Of a DNA stretch of 64,000 bases, positions 49,891-60,758 are shown piece after piece. Where the stretch lies: positions 1 to 64,000 of the forward strand of contig JAVTVY010020343.1 of the NCBI GenBank assembly GCA_036873755.1, read 5' to 3'. Positions within the stretch are counted from its first letter, which is position 1. Each line of letters begins with the position of its first letter. The position numbers were made by a program, and so were the translations under genes. The DNA is from Hanleya hanleyi. Lineage: Eukaryota; Mollusca; Polyplacophora; Lepidopleurida; Hanleyidae. Below the pieces are notes generated by a model that had not been told where the DNA came from, did not search any database, and saw only the letters and a list, made by a program, of their open reading frames with translations.

Positions 49891-51294
49891 ATGGACTTGC
49901 GTGTCCCAGTTCAGCTGGAGATTCCGATCTGGGTGGACGGACGTCAGAAATGGTTGACCGGCTTGACGAAGAGAACGACATGTGATGACGTCATCTACGC
50001 CCTCTTCTCCACCGAGCAGCACGTCGATGTAGATAATACTCATACGTATGCCATCTATGAACGATGGCGGGATGTGGAGCGCCCTCTACAGGGCAGGACG
50101 AAGATCCTTAAAGTTTGGAAGGCATGGGGCGCCGAACAGAAAAACGTTAAGTTACAGCTACAGCGGGTGGAGGATTTAGCCTATTCCGTTGAGTGGGCCC
50201 GTTCAAGAAGGCGACCCCGGAGGACGAGAAGTCGATCCTCTTCCGGGAGAGGATCACAGTGTAAGTGTCCACAGTGCGGTCAAAAGGAACAGGCGCCTAT
50301 AAAACCCTCAAACCCATCTAGTTCTACGGACTCTTTAGTGGAAGTGGTGGGATCTCAGGAAAAACAAATACAAACTTTATTTCAAAAGATCCAAGATACA
50401 GACAAAATGATCGATGGCTATGAAATACGAATGCACCACCGGCGAGTGAAACATAACGGTCAGAATTATGTTCAGGATGCTTACTTACAAAGCCTACACG
50501 AGGACAGTTCGGAAGAGCTCAATAACGATGTGGATCCCGTCCTGCTTGACGAGTATCTGAAACTGTGCGACAGTATTATTCATCTCGACGACAGGATTAT
50601 GGTAGAGAGAGAAAAAATTCAAATTTTGACTCTCACATTAAATCAGGAGATGTATAACTGTCAGAATTCCAACGGTGCATATTCCTCACATGATAATGAC
50701 AGCCCTTACACGCGCAATATGGTGGGCTCCGAGCCAAACAAAGCTCTTAATCCAAAGGAACAGTTATATAAATTGCAAATAGAGATTAATAATTCTACGG
50801 GTTTAAACCTCCAGCAAGGAATTCAGCTAGAGAATTTGGTTAAGGAGTTACAATTGTGTAACCAAGAATGGCAGCAGAAGAAGGCTTTACTTGGCCAACT
50901 CATGTCAAATCTGGATAACTCGCCAAACCAACACAGCAGTGCTCCTATATCTCATGTTCCCGGAAAGACGGATATTTATCCACAAAATATGAATAGTACG
51001 CAGGAATCTTACCAGTGCGCGGACTCACGCGGGAATGGTGTACCGATACACAGAAAACCGTCTGAAACAAACAGTTGTTATTCTCCTTCAGACGAAAAAC
51101 TGGTTTATAACGATTTTCTGAATAAAGAAAATAGGACTAGTACCAATATGTTGAAGGAAGGCAAGGTAACGATGAATTCTTATCCAGAAAACACGTCATA
51201 TCCTACTAGCAAACATTCGGACAATGACTCCGACACCGGTCTGAGCTCTATGCATAGTGACGAGTCTCCGGCTATTCTGGAAACTCTTGTCTGA
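49891..51294 (+). CDS. RASSF10-like: RASSF9/RASSF10-like Ras-association scaffold protein
   Basis: The 467-residue protein belongs to the N-terminal RASSF group (RASSF7-10; fly homologue Meru), cytosolic or cortical scaffolds linked to polarity and Hippo signalling. An RA/ubiquitin-like domain spans about residues 10-93 (IPIWVDGRQKWL at the start, LKVWKAWGAEQKN near 73-85). A basic, serine-rich tract with RSRRRPRRTRSRSSS covers 105-119, followed by an unusual C124-x-C126-x2-C129 cluster. Coiled-coil-prone stretches lie near 155-185, 215-255 and 287-340. GQNYVQDAYL (190-199) matches a family block (NYVQD). The C-terminus has DSDTGLSSMHS (446-456), strongly conserved with vertebrate RASSF10, and ends ETLV, a class I PDZ-ligand pattern like the family's terminal SLV. 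The entire coding sequence is in one exon, as in vertebrate RASSF10. An AG directly before the ATG suggests an upstream exon. RASSF9 and RASSF10 cannot be separated here and may be one pre-duplication gene. Confidence 0.92.
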   Translation: MDLRVPVQLEIPIWVDGRQKWLTGLTKRTTCDDVIYALFSTEQHVDVDNTHTYAIYERWRDVERPLQGRTKILKVWKAWGAEQKNVKLQLQRVEDLAYSVEWARSRRRPRRTRSRSSSGRGSQCKCPQCGQKEQAPIKPSNPSSSTDSLVEVVGSQEKQIQTLFQKIQDTDKMIDGYEIRMHHRRVKHNGQNYVQDAYLQSLHEDSSEELNNDVDPVLLDEYLKLCDSIIHLDDRIMVEREKIQILTLTLNQEMYNCQNSNGAYSSHDNDSPYTRNMVGSEPNKALNPKEQLYKLQIEINNSTGLNLQQGIQLENLVKELQLCNQEWQQKKALLGQLMSNLDNSPNQHSSAPISHVPGKTDIYPQNMNSTQESYQCADSRGNGVPIHRKPSETNSCYSPSDEKLVYNDFLNKENRTSTNMLKEGKVTMNSYPENTSYPTSKHSDNDSDTGLSSMHSDESPAILETLV

Positions 51295-52181
51295 CCCTTA
51301 TTACAGACCGGAAGTGACAGTTCTAAAATTGGATTGACTACTCTTATGTCGGACGCAATAGAACATTTCCCTGAACGGACTAAAGTTGTGGTATTTATTG
51401 TTTTATTATGTAAGAGAACTGTCAGATATGAAGCTCTTGTTCATTGAAAGCTTATATCCCGCTAAATATTGACGAGGAATTCCGGATGACTTTTATACGA
51501 GAACCAATTTATCTGGGCAATTGTTGGAAACTTTTTGTAAGATAACGACGAAATATATGCACACTTCTTGAGCATGTTGAGGTGACGTACTGTCTTCTAA
51601 ACTTAAATTTACCGTATCGATATTCATTCATCGATATACTCTGCTCGACTGAAATATATGGAGAGTAACGAAATTACATTTTCTTTTCACTGCCTTTTGT
51701 TCCCCAGTCTCCAGGAATCTGATATACCACTGCCGCATTTATTTCGAATTTCAACTCGTGACAATACACATTCATGTAGCATGACCACATTTCCTTGCTG
51801 TCTTTCACAATTTAGCATCAATATCATCAAAATCAAGTCCGTCCATTATAAACGTGGGAGTATATGTACTCTCGGAAGAATATGTACCCTAATACTCTTT
51901 AGTGCTCTGGCCTATTGTGTACTACTTCCCCATTGGTTGATCCTTTGTCATCGTTCGCGCATGAAGCCGAATACTGTACACGCATATCTCTGTGCTAGGT
52001 GCCTTGGACCTATTACGGGGCACGACATGAAAACATTTCCGGTAACAACAGCAACATATTTCCATGGGAAATCTTAAATATCTTCAAATAAACAAATCAT
52101 ATGAAGCCGAAACCTCTAACATGCATTATTAGGGCATTCCTGGTGAAGTCTTATGCAACAGTCAATATTAATTTGAATAAA
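51295..52181 (+). other. Probable 3' UTR of the RASSF gene
   Basis: Canonical AATAAA signals occur at 52087-52092 and 52176-52181, about 0.8-0.9 kb after the stop. A 139-codon open frame at 51658-52077 has no recognisable domain and most likely belongs to the untranslated region. The transcript end is inferred only from these signals. Confidence 0.45.
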
Positions 52182-53535
52182 CAGACATTCTAAATTATTT
52201 TTGATCTTGGTCAAATTTTGGTTCGCAAGATGTCACTTCAGAAAAAAAAATTCGTCCGAGATTTCAATTCTGATATTAAAAGAAGTTATTATGGTGATAT
52301 TGGATGTGGACAATAATTATTTTTCATAACTTGATACCTTGGAATGATTTCAAACAGATGATCATGAGAGCCTTTTATATCATACTGCAAAACCAAAATG
52401 TAGGTAAATTATGTCAAAAGTGTATTCTTGTGTACCAAACTTAGAGTTTAAAAATGTTTCAGAATGTCTTTTGGAGGTTCCAGACAATTTGAAAATAAAA
52501 TGTCATTTTTTTTTATATTTCAACAAGAGGTAGTCCAAACCTTTAACATTCAAAATATAGGATAACATTCGTGGGTCACCAGGCTTATTTTGCATAATCG
52601 AGGAATTTATATGGTCTAATATAATGGTTTAACCATATACTAATATAACAAGGGATTAGATAGAAATTCTATGAAAAATGCCTCAATTTTCATAGAAAAA
52701 ACTCATATTTTTTATGAAGGCAAAATGTCATTTTCTCCAAAATACCTCAATATCTTTCTGGAACAATTCTGAATCGAAAAAGCTAATGAAAATTGTGGAT
52801 CACCAGGCTTCTCTTCAGGACAGTAGGATGCCAACATGGAAAAAACATGACCATGAGGCCAAATTAACCTAATTTCGCTAAGTCAGTTTGTCAGGATTTC
52901 TTCGTTGAGGTCGTATTGCCTTAAAACACATTATCCGATTCAAAACTCCTTTCACAACTGTTCTCTTAAATGCTTATATTTTCCTTTTCCATTAAATTTC
53001 CTTTAAATATCGCTGTTTTGGTAGATGCGCAGAAACATGCGCATTAGACGTAAAATTGGATCTGTCTGGAATCTCCTGAATTCAAAGAAATATTTACTTT
53101 TGCAAAAAACTACACGAGGAATGCTCTAAGTATATATGTGAGAAGTTCCACCTGGACATGATTTGTTTCTTTGGAGATATTTAAAATTTCCTCTGAAAAA
53201 CTGTTGTTGTCGTTTTTGCTTGGCATATTTGTGGTCCTGCACAAGAGGACGAGAAGATCATCTGGAAGTGCTAGTTCTGTCAGCTGATTGGTTAACTGAG
53301 TCAAAGTCGACAAATGTGGTAATCATATAACCTGATTGCATAATTGATCTGAGCATGACAGATGAATCAATTTGGCACACATATAGGCGGTGTAATGTGC
53401 GAGTAAGTGAATTTCTTCAGGACGAACCATTATTATACCAATAAACAATATACCCAACAACAAACTGAACTCCTGTTAGTATTACTTTTTACTAAGTTAT
53501 GAAATATTATCTCTTTCTAATGTGAGTAGTTTGGA
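52182..53535. other. Intergenic, no gene recognised
   Basis: The sequence is AT-rich. GGGTCACCAGGCTT (52573) and GGATCACCAGGCTT (52798) are an approximate direct repeat within two related ~200-bp stretches. No gene is supported. Confidence 0.45.
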
Positions 53536-54479
53536 TGTGCATCTCGTGTCGTATTGACCTTGACCTATGAATGCAGCATTCGGGAAGGTCAAAGGTCAAT
53601 ATGACACGAGATCCACATTCTATAATTAGCATCGGAGCTTGCCTGGGGATGTCCGTGACGTCAACAATTCTGGGTTAAGCCAGTCTCGACCTGTTTTGGT
53701 GACGGGCGATGCGTCATCAAACGTGCGTGTAGTGGCAGTGAATGCATTGGGAGTTCAAGATGGCGGTGACGAACTCCGTCCATCGTTTTCGAACATCGGT
53801 GGAGTGTCCAGAAGGGTAGGGATCAGAGACATGGGGGTGATAACTCCGGTCAGAGGTCAACGGGCCTCTTTTTGCTCTCCAGTCACTTCAATGTAAAACG
53901 ACGCACTGTACATGAACTCATGCAATTTTCTTGTGTGGCAAAGTAACGAATGTGGGTATTTGATCGATTTGGCTAACGACTGAAGGGGTCTCGAGGTCGT
54001 GTGATGTGTCATACGAATGAATGAATGAGATTTGAGATAGTTGGTGGAGCTATTTTTTGGTTGAGTAAAGTCTGATTTCGCCGGCAAAGCATGCGCACTC
54101 GGTAGGAAGATCTTTTGTGGGCGTTTTGGGGTATAGGTGAGCCATCCTTGGTCCAAATAGGCCGTGTGGCATGTCATATTGAAGCGCTCGTGGTGTAGAG
54201 TCAGTCTTTGGTGTTTTTTCACCGAAAATGAGGTCAAGTTGCGCATGCGCAGTCGTGGATTAGAAGAGAAAGAAGAAGAATTTTGGGAGTACGCGGGGTG
54301 ATGTTTGGACGATAGGTGGACGATCCGTGTAGGGTGAGACTTGCTTTCCACAGAATTGATGATGTCACGGAAATCCCCAGGCAAGCTCCGACTTGTCGTG
54401 TCATACTGACCTTTGACTTCCACAAAAGACCGGATATTGCACTCAAGAGGTTAAAGTTCAATACGACACGAGATGCACA
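53536..54479. mobile_element. Foldback element with palindromic terminal repeats (944 bp)
   Basis: The ends read TGTGCATCTCGTGTCGTATT and its near-complement AATACGACACGAGATGCACA. The inverted arms extend inward to about 53700 and 54330 (CGGAGCTTGCCTGGGGAT on the left, complementary at 54370-54390). Each end also folds on itself: 53536-53566 pairs with 53594-53624, and a similar stem exists at 54393-54479. AGGTCAAAGGTCA words lie in the stems. A 188-codon minus-strand frame (53857-54423) runs into the right arm and has no recognisable domain. No target duplication was found. Confidence 0.7.
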
Positions 54480-56130
54480 TTCCTTACTACCAATGTGTCT
54501 ATTGAATAGTGGTTTTAGTTGGGCTATTTGATTCTAACCGTTAACGTACTTCAGGCATTGGCGTCAGACTATGGTCTATAAACATGAATTCCACGAAATT
54601 CTTGTGGAAAAAGCAAAACTTCCAAAATTCTAGTTGTGTAATTCATGTAAACTTTCCTCCAATTGTTCTAGTCAGTTCAACTTATACGTTTAATTGTCTA
54701 TGTATGTATTGCCTGTTATATAACCATGGATTGCATGCATTAGAGTCCGCCCTTTGATATTTTTTTAGTGAAATGAAAGGACATTTTCAGAATAGAAAAA
54801 TCACCACATCTTCAAAATGGGTACCAGTGAAGGACACGGTACTGTTGTGAATTGGTTAATTAGGTGTATACGTTTATATGGGGGAGGAGGGAGTGCACCT
54901 AATTAACCAATTATCAACGGTAACGAGTTCTTATGTTAAATATCACTGAAGCTTATGCAGCGTATTCTGACGCTGACGGAGAACAACACTTGTCTGGTGA
55001 CACGAGTTTGACTTCCTATAAAAAACAAACAGCCATCATTTCAGAGGTGCTGTTTCTTTAAACGTTTTTTGTGTTACAGCGTTCCGCAATAATTGCTATT
55101 CGTGCATATTATACGATAGAATTGGAAAGCTATGACATACAGGAACAGCTAAAATGTACGCGCGTGCAAAGTGGTTCCCATTTTTTCCCCCACTAAGCAC
55201 AAGTTCTCAAAAGTAATAACAACCTCAAATGCGTTCGATATCCATAGACAGTTATATCAATGACAAATGGGCCTTTGGATCTTGGTTTATTTTTGTGTGT
55301 TTGTTTTGCAAGGATTTATAGTCTTTGTCCCGATGACGAATCTATCACGCATGACTGATCACTTCTTTAGCCTCAAGCCAACCTATTGATATCTTTGTTT
55401 TTCTACAGCGTACGCTTTAATGTGGATTTGCTGGTTCATTTGTTTTTCTAATTGAATTAAAAAATTATTCGTGATGAGTGCGCTTAAGTGCATTTCACGC
55501 CGATTATACATGACCGGAAGATTTTAATTCATACTAGGTCTGGAAAAAGTATATGAATAAGTAGAGGATCAGTTTATTGCATGTCACGTCTTAAAGACAG
55601 CTTCTTGTATTCAATTAGTAAAAACTTTGTACTCAATGACTGGCTGTCTTCTTTGCTCGACAACATCAATCTTAAAGGTTTCTTCTGGTGGCGTATCTGC
55701 CATCGTAGTTTTTCTGTGTTGTTTTTTCTTGCCTGTTTGACGCCATGGTATGGTGAGACCGCACGATGGTACGATGAAAGTCACCATGATCGTACCATCG
55801 CCATCGTATCATGGATTCGTACCATCGCCATCGTACTATCGCATCGTAATACCATCACTATAAACCTGGTCTCGCTATCAACACGTTATATTTGCATGAT
55901 GACACGAGACAATGTATGTCAAATATTGGCAAAATAGCAATATCGTGCCAATATTCCATGTAACTGTGTTATCCAATGTTCATATGTGCATGAGGGTGGA
56001 GTTCCGCCTCTTTTGACCTAATCTGCCAAAAAGAGGCCATGTAGCATATTTCAAATACACCATAGGCGGTATTTGAAATACACACGGGTGACTTGTGTGG
56101 TGAATATATTACAAGGAAACGATCAAAGGA
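54480..56130. other. Intergenic with small inverted and tandem repeats
   Basis: GAATTGGTTAATTAGGTG at about 54849 and CACCTAATTAACCAATT at about 54896 form a 15-bp-plus stem around a ~29-bp loop. Positions 55763-55855 are an irregular CGTACCATCGCCAT-type repeat. Short frames (for example 55581-55937 +) have no domain. Confidence 0.55.
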
Positions 56131-56137
56131 TATTCGA

Positions 56138-56962
56138 GGAGTCATTGGACCAAAAACGTTGTTTGTATGGACCTTATTTAGATGTGATAGTTACAGGAGA
56201 GAGAGAATTAAGGAGTCATTGGACAAAAAACGTTTGTATGGACCTTATTTAGATGTGAAAGTTACAGGAGAGAGAGAAAATTAAGGAGTCATTGGACAAA
56301 AAACGTTGTTTGTATGGACCTTATTTAGATGTGATAGTTACAGGAGAGAGAGAGAATTAAGGAGTCATTGGACAAAAAACGTTGTTTGTATGGACCTTAT
56401 TTAGATGTGATAGTTACAGGAGAGAGAGAATTAAGGAGTCATTGGACAAAAAACGTTGTTTGTATGGACCTTATTTAGATGTGACAGTTACAGGAGAGAG
56501 AGAATTAAGGAGTCATTGGACAAAAAACGTTGTTTGTATGGACCTTATTTAGATGTGATAGTTACAGGAGAGAGAGAGAATTAAGGAGTTATTGGACAAA
56601 AAACGTTGTTTGTATGGACCTTATTTAGATGTGATAGTTACAGGAGAGAGAGAGAATTAAGGAATCATTAGACAAAAAACGTTGTTTGTATGGGCCTTAT
56701 TTAGATATGATAGTTACAGGAGAGAGAGAGAATTAAGGAATCATTAGACAAAAAACGTTGTTTGTATGGACCTTATTTAGATGTGATAGTTACAGGAGAG
56801 AGAGAGAATTAAGGAATCATTAGACAAAAAACGTTGTTTGTATGGACCTTATTTAGATGTGATAGTTGCAGGAGAGAGAGAATTAAGGAGTCATTGGACA
56901 AAAACCGTTGTTTATATGGACCTTATTAAGATGTGATAGTTACAGGAGAGAGAGAATTAAGG
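56138..56962 (+). repeat. 74-76-bp tandem repeat (~11 units)
   Basis: Units start with GGAGTCATTGGACAAAAAAC or the GGAATCATTAGAC variant near 56138, 56212, 56285, 56361, 56435, 56509, 56585, 56661, 56737, 56813 and 56887. Most length variation comes from the GAGA run. The GGAATCATTAGAC variant occupies three adjacent units, showing local amplification. The array ends exactly where the reverse-oriented LINE 3' terminus begins (56963). Confidence 0.9.
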
Positions 56963-57812
56963 TTTAACGTCGCGTTCAGCAATATTTCAGCTATTTAACG
57001 ACGAGCAAACAAAATTCTAAGTATTCAAGTTAATAACTCAGTAAACTAATACATTAAAACAGGTACATACTTTAAAATTTATACAACAAACCGATCTCTC
57101 TCAAATAATCTAAAATACAATCTTCTTTTACTCGACTAAAAAGATCTTCTAAGCATCTCTTACAATCTTAGAATATATATAGTCGATAAGAATATGTCTC
57201 ACCGTGAGATCTTCGTGGCATGAAATACACCTTGGGACCGGCTCTTTTTTAGTAAATATTCGTGAGTTAATCGTGTATGGCCGATCCTACATCGTCTAAT
57301 CATGGCCTGATCGAAACGTTTCTGGCTGTTCAGATGAGTATAACCAACAGTTTTTTTGAACTCGTGAAGTTTGTTATTATCCATAGTATCTCATAAAGAT
57401 TGAACTAACTTTCTCACATAAGCACAGATAGATGGTCTGAAATCGCAGTGTGGGACTCCAACAGGATCTACCTCATTATTTAGAGCCGCCTTATCCATTT
57501 TATCAGCTTCAGTATTACCTTTGATGTCAACCTGACTAGGCACCCAACAAAACGCAATATCTATCTGTTGATCAAATCTAATGTCATATAATTGTAGAAT
57601 ATTCAAGATGGTGGGATGAGTTGACTTTCCACTTTTAATCGTTTGAAGACATGACAGTGAATTTGAGAATATGACATATTAGTGGACTATATACCTTCTA
57701 AAGCCGACAACAGGGCTTTTGCTTCTGCAGTGAATATGGAACTTTTACCTGGTATACGATAGATTTTAGATTTAGTACTAAAGATAGTAGCACATGCTAC
57801 TCTCTCGCCATC
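56963..57812 (-). pseudogene. LINE pseudogene, 3' part (RNase H and C-terminal finger)
   Basis: On the minus strand, 57391-57606 encodes FCWVPSQVDIKGNTEADK, the conserved end of a retrotransposon RNase H domain. Positions 57199-57384 encode RRCRIGHTRLTHEYLLKK. A one-base slip in the following A-run then shifts the frame. In the next frame RCISCHEDLTVRHIL continues the expected C-terminal zinc finger. About 200 bp of 3' UTR follows, ending AATATTGCTGAACGCGACGT and TAAACC at 56963. Internal stops and the frameshift make it a dead copy. RNase H plus a CCHC tail fits an I/Ingi-like group of non-LTR elements. The element is interrupted at 57813 by a DNA transposon. Confidence 0.85.
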
Positions 57813-57817
57813 CTTAG

Positions 57818-59850
57818 GGACCGTTCAAAATTTATCTTGAGGGGGGGGCCGGTGGAAATTCAGCTGATGACCCTAAGTTATGTGTGACCCCCCCTCCTTT
57901 GGCTGGAAGGTTACCAGTGACCCCCCCTCACCTGATACCATATTTATCAATGACCCCCCCATCTCACCACAAACACACGCCCAATTCCAACGAATCCAGG
58001 TCATTTCCCCCAGTGGACATTTCCTCCAGCGGACATTCCCCCCATGGACATTTCCCCCGGTGGACATTTCCTTCAATGGACATTTCCCCCACCCTATACT
58101 TTTAGGTTATTTTGAACATAGTTTTTAAATAATTTGGCACATCATATATTTTATAGCACATTTTTAAACAATAAAATGGATCACATAGTGATAACATATA
58201 AATCATATACATATATATATTTTAACATTTTAAGAAAACATTATATCACATTGTGGTAAAATAAAAGATGTATTTTTTAACAATATTATTTTGTTATATT
58301 TTTTACCTCAGTTTTCACTTCAGTTCGGTTTTATTCTCATCAAATGGCTTCATGACACCGACCTACGAACAGTTAATGTTACGCTATATACCATGTATAC
58401 ATCTTTTATATTGTTTTAAAATGTGCTGACTGTATAATACTGATAGATACTGTGTATATGTATAATAACTTATCACTTTGTGACTCAATTATCGTAAAAC
58501 ATCTGGAAATCCTTATATCTTTATATACAGAAAAAACAAATTGCGTTATTACAAAATTATTTAAAAACCATGTTCAAATTAACCTAAAAATATAGGGTGG
58601 AAGAAATGGCCACTGGGGGAAATGTCCACTGGGGCAAATGCTCACTGGGGGAAATGTCCAAGGGGGAAATGTCCGTACACCATTCCAACATAGCCAGGGG
58701 CACTAAATGATGCAGTGTGGAATTATATTAAGACCGATTGAAAACACGTTAATAACATGAAGAGCTATTCGTTGATAAAGTGATTCGAAGTATGGCATTA
58801 TACATATGAAAAAGTGACAGGGAACGGGACACAGTTCTGCAGTACAACATTAAACTGCGAGAAGCTGGGAGATTACATTCTGTATGATGTATTTATTCGC
58901 ATTCACCGGTTTGAGATAAAATTATGTCATACTGCATCATGATGACAGATAATACTACATACAACCGCTCAGGGAAACAATGAGGTTATGTTTGTTATAC
59001 TGACACAGAGATAAACTTTATAAAAATTCGGACGAATCCGACATGATCAATTTCATGCATTCATCATGTCGGCTTCGCTACAAAAATCCTGCAAAAAATA
59101 GACGGTGTTTTATTATTATAAAACTATTAAAATTAATATATTTTATAATATTATCCTCATCATGACATTAACTACCGTCAGTACAACTTGTCTTGTAGTA
59201 CGCCACAATTTATTTCTTCAACTTTGGGGCAGCATAAATTATTCAATGGTTTGTTTCAGTCTCAAAATGCAGGCTATATTCATTTAGCTAGTCAATGTCC
59301 ACAATGTCCAGGCTGCACTGCACCTGTGTTTAGATAACGGATTTGCTAGATGCACTGTGTAGTAACTCAAATCTAGCTGGTATGAATAGGGGCCTAGCTT
59401 TTAATACATCTTGAGAAGAGTAAATATGATTATAAAGCCATTTACCGGTCTCATGTCCTACTACACTACAGGAGGTTTGTACAGAGATTAATGCTAACAG
59501 AACATAGGTCTATCTATGGTACTGTATGCTGTTTAGGCTTATGATAAACCATAGAGCCTACTGTTTTAGTAGGCTCCATGGATAAACAAAGCCGTGTTCT
59601 GATACATGTGTTTCCTGATCTAAAGTCCAGCCTGGTTCTTCGACCTAAAAACATGAAATTCATACAGAAGCTCAAGAAATCCTAGCTGAATAGCTGTCCA
59701 TTTATCATCATCATTTATCAAGTTACTGATAACCCCCCCTCTACACACAGTCTAGTTACACATGACCCCCCCTTCGTAGGGCTCGAAGTTATTGGTGACC
59801 CCCCCTCAAATTCCACCGGCCCCCCCCTCAGGATAAATTTTGAATGGTCC
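57818..59850. mobile_element. DNA element inserted in the LINE (2033 bp)
   Basis: The inverted ends are GGACCGTTCAAAATTTATCT on the left and GATAAATTTTGAATGGTCC on the right, each followed inward by a G-run or C-run and CCGGTGGAATT. The flanking direct repeat is CTTAG (57813-57817 and 59851-59855), and excision restores the LINE frame region around VIYTAGSK. Subterminal TGACCCCCCC words recur on both sides. No transposase is recognisable in the interior; 59105-59287 and similar frames are short and featureless. A further inverted repeat lies inside at 58002-58674. Confidence 0.85.
58002..58674. mobile_element. Innermost inverted-repeat element (GGACATTTCCCCC ends)
   Basis: The left end 58002-58106 and the right end 58583-58674 are inverted relatives. 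Both are built of repeated GTGGACATTTCCCCC blocks and meet the interior at ACCCTATACTTTTAGG / CCTAAAAATATAGGGT. The interior is AT-rich and non-coding. It lies within the element at 57818-59850, which itself splits a LINE. Borders and target duplication are not exact. Confidence 0.65.
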
Positions 59851-59855
59851 CTTAG

Positions 59856-60758
59856 AACCAGCTGTATAAATAACCTGATGCGAACTGTATTTCTCTCTCA
59901 GTAAACCAAATTCTTGTTTATATACGAGCTGGCTCGTGTCTACATTTTTATATTTCGCCAGTGTAATATCTACTTCTGGCTTGGCTAACTGCCATGGCGG
60001 AGTTGGCAAGAGCTTGTTAGGTAAAATTTGACTGACCTTAATATCAGCTGCTACAATGTGTGGTTTCATACGAATTCGAAGAGGTGGAATAATGGAGGGT
60101 TTCTTTAAATAGCAATCGCGCACTGAGGGTTGAAAACAAAGCTATATGCAAGATTTGAACGGTTTGACCGCAATTTAGTGATATATTGCAGTGATAGTTT
60201 GATTCTTCGAAGTTCTAAAGGAAGTTCATCTGCTTCGAAATATAAGCTTTCTTTAGGAGATGTTCTGAATGCACCGAGGCAAAGCCTCAGTCCTTGATGG
60301 AGAAAAGGATCTAGCTTTGCCAAGTTTGACTTGCTTGCACCGTTGTAAACAATAGAGCTGTAATCACGTCTAGAACGAACAAGCGATCGATATAAGTGGA
60401 GAAGAGTTTGCTGATCTCTTCCCCACTTATATCTGGCAACGACCTTCAACAAATCTAGAGCCTTCGTGCATTTGGCTTTCAAACAATTTATATGCGATCT
60501 GAATGTTAGTCGTTGGTCAAACAATATGCCTAAGAATTTGACCTCTTTTACCACTTTGACTTCAGTTCCATCTAGTGTAAGTACTGGATCTTTGTGCTGG
60601 AACTATTTTCTGCAAAAGTGTATACAATTTGTCTTAGCTCTGGAGAATTTGAAGCCATTTTCTAGACACCATTTCTGAATTCCATTTAGACAAAGTTGTA
60701 ATGTTCTCTCAATATTGTGTATACTTTTCGCACTACACGATATGTTGAAATCGTGGAA
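59856..60758 (-). pseudogene. LINE pseudogene, 5' part (reverse transcriptase C-terminal region)
   Basis: The minus-strand frame 60105-60554 encodes VKEVKFLGILFDQRLTF and QGLRLCLGAFRTSPKESL, hallmark blocks downstream of the catalytic palm in Jockey/I-type reverse transcriptases. Upstream, 60555-60758 still encodes LQLCLNGIQKWCLENGFKFS with one stop. 59856-60123 encodes the linker and the start of RNase H (VIYTAGSK, where the family usually has TDGS). The catalytic FADD region is absent because the copy is 5'-truncated at about 60758. It is continuous with 56963-57812 once the insertion is removed. Confidence 0.88.

Noticed and set aside
53857..54423. 188-codon minus-strand ORF
   Set aside because: It lies within a foldback element and runs into its inverted arm. 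It has no recognisable domain and no supporting context.
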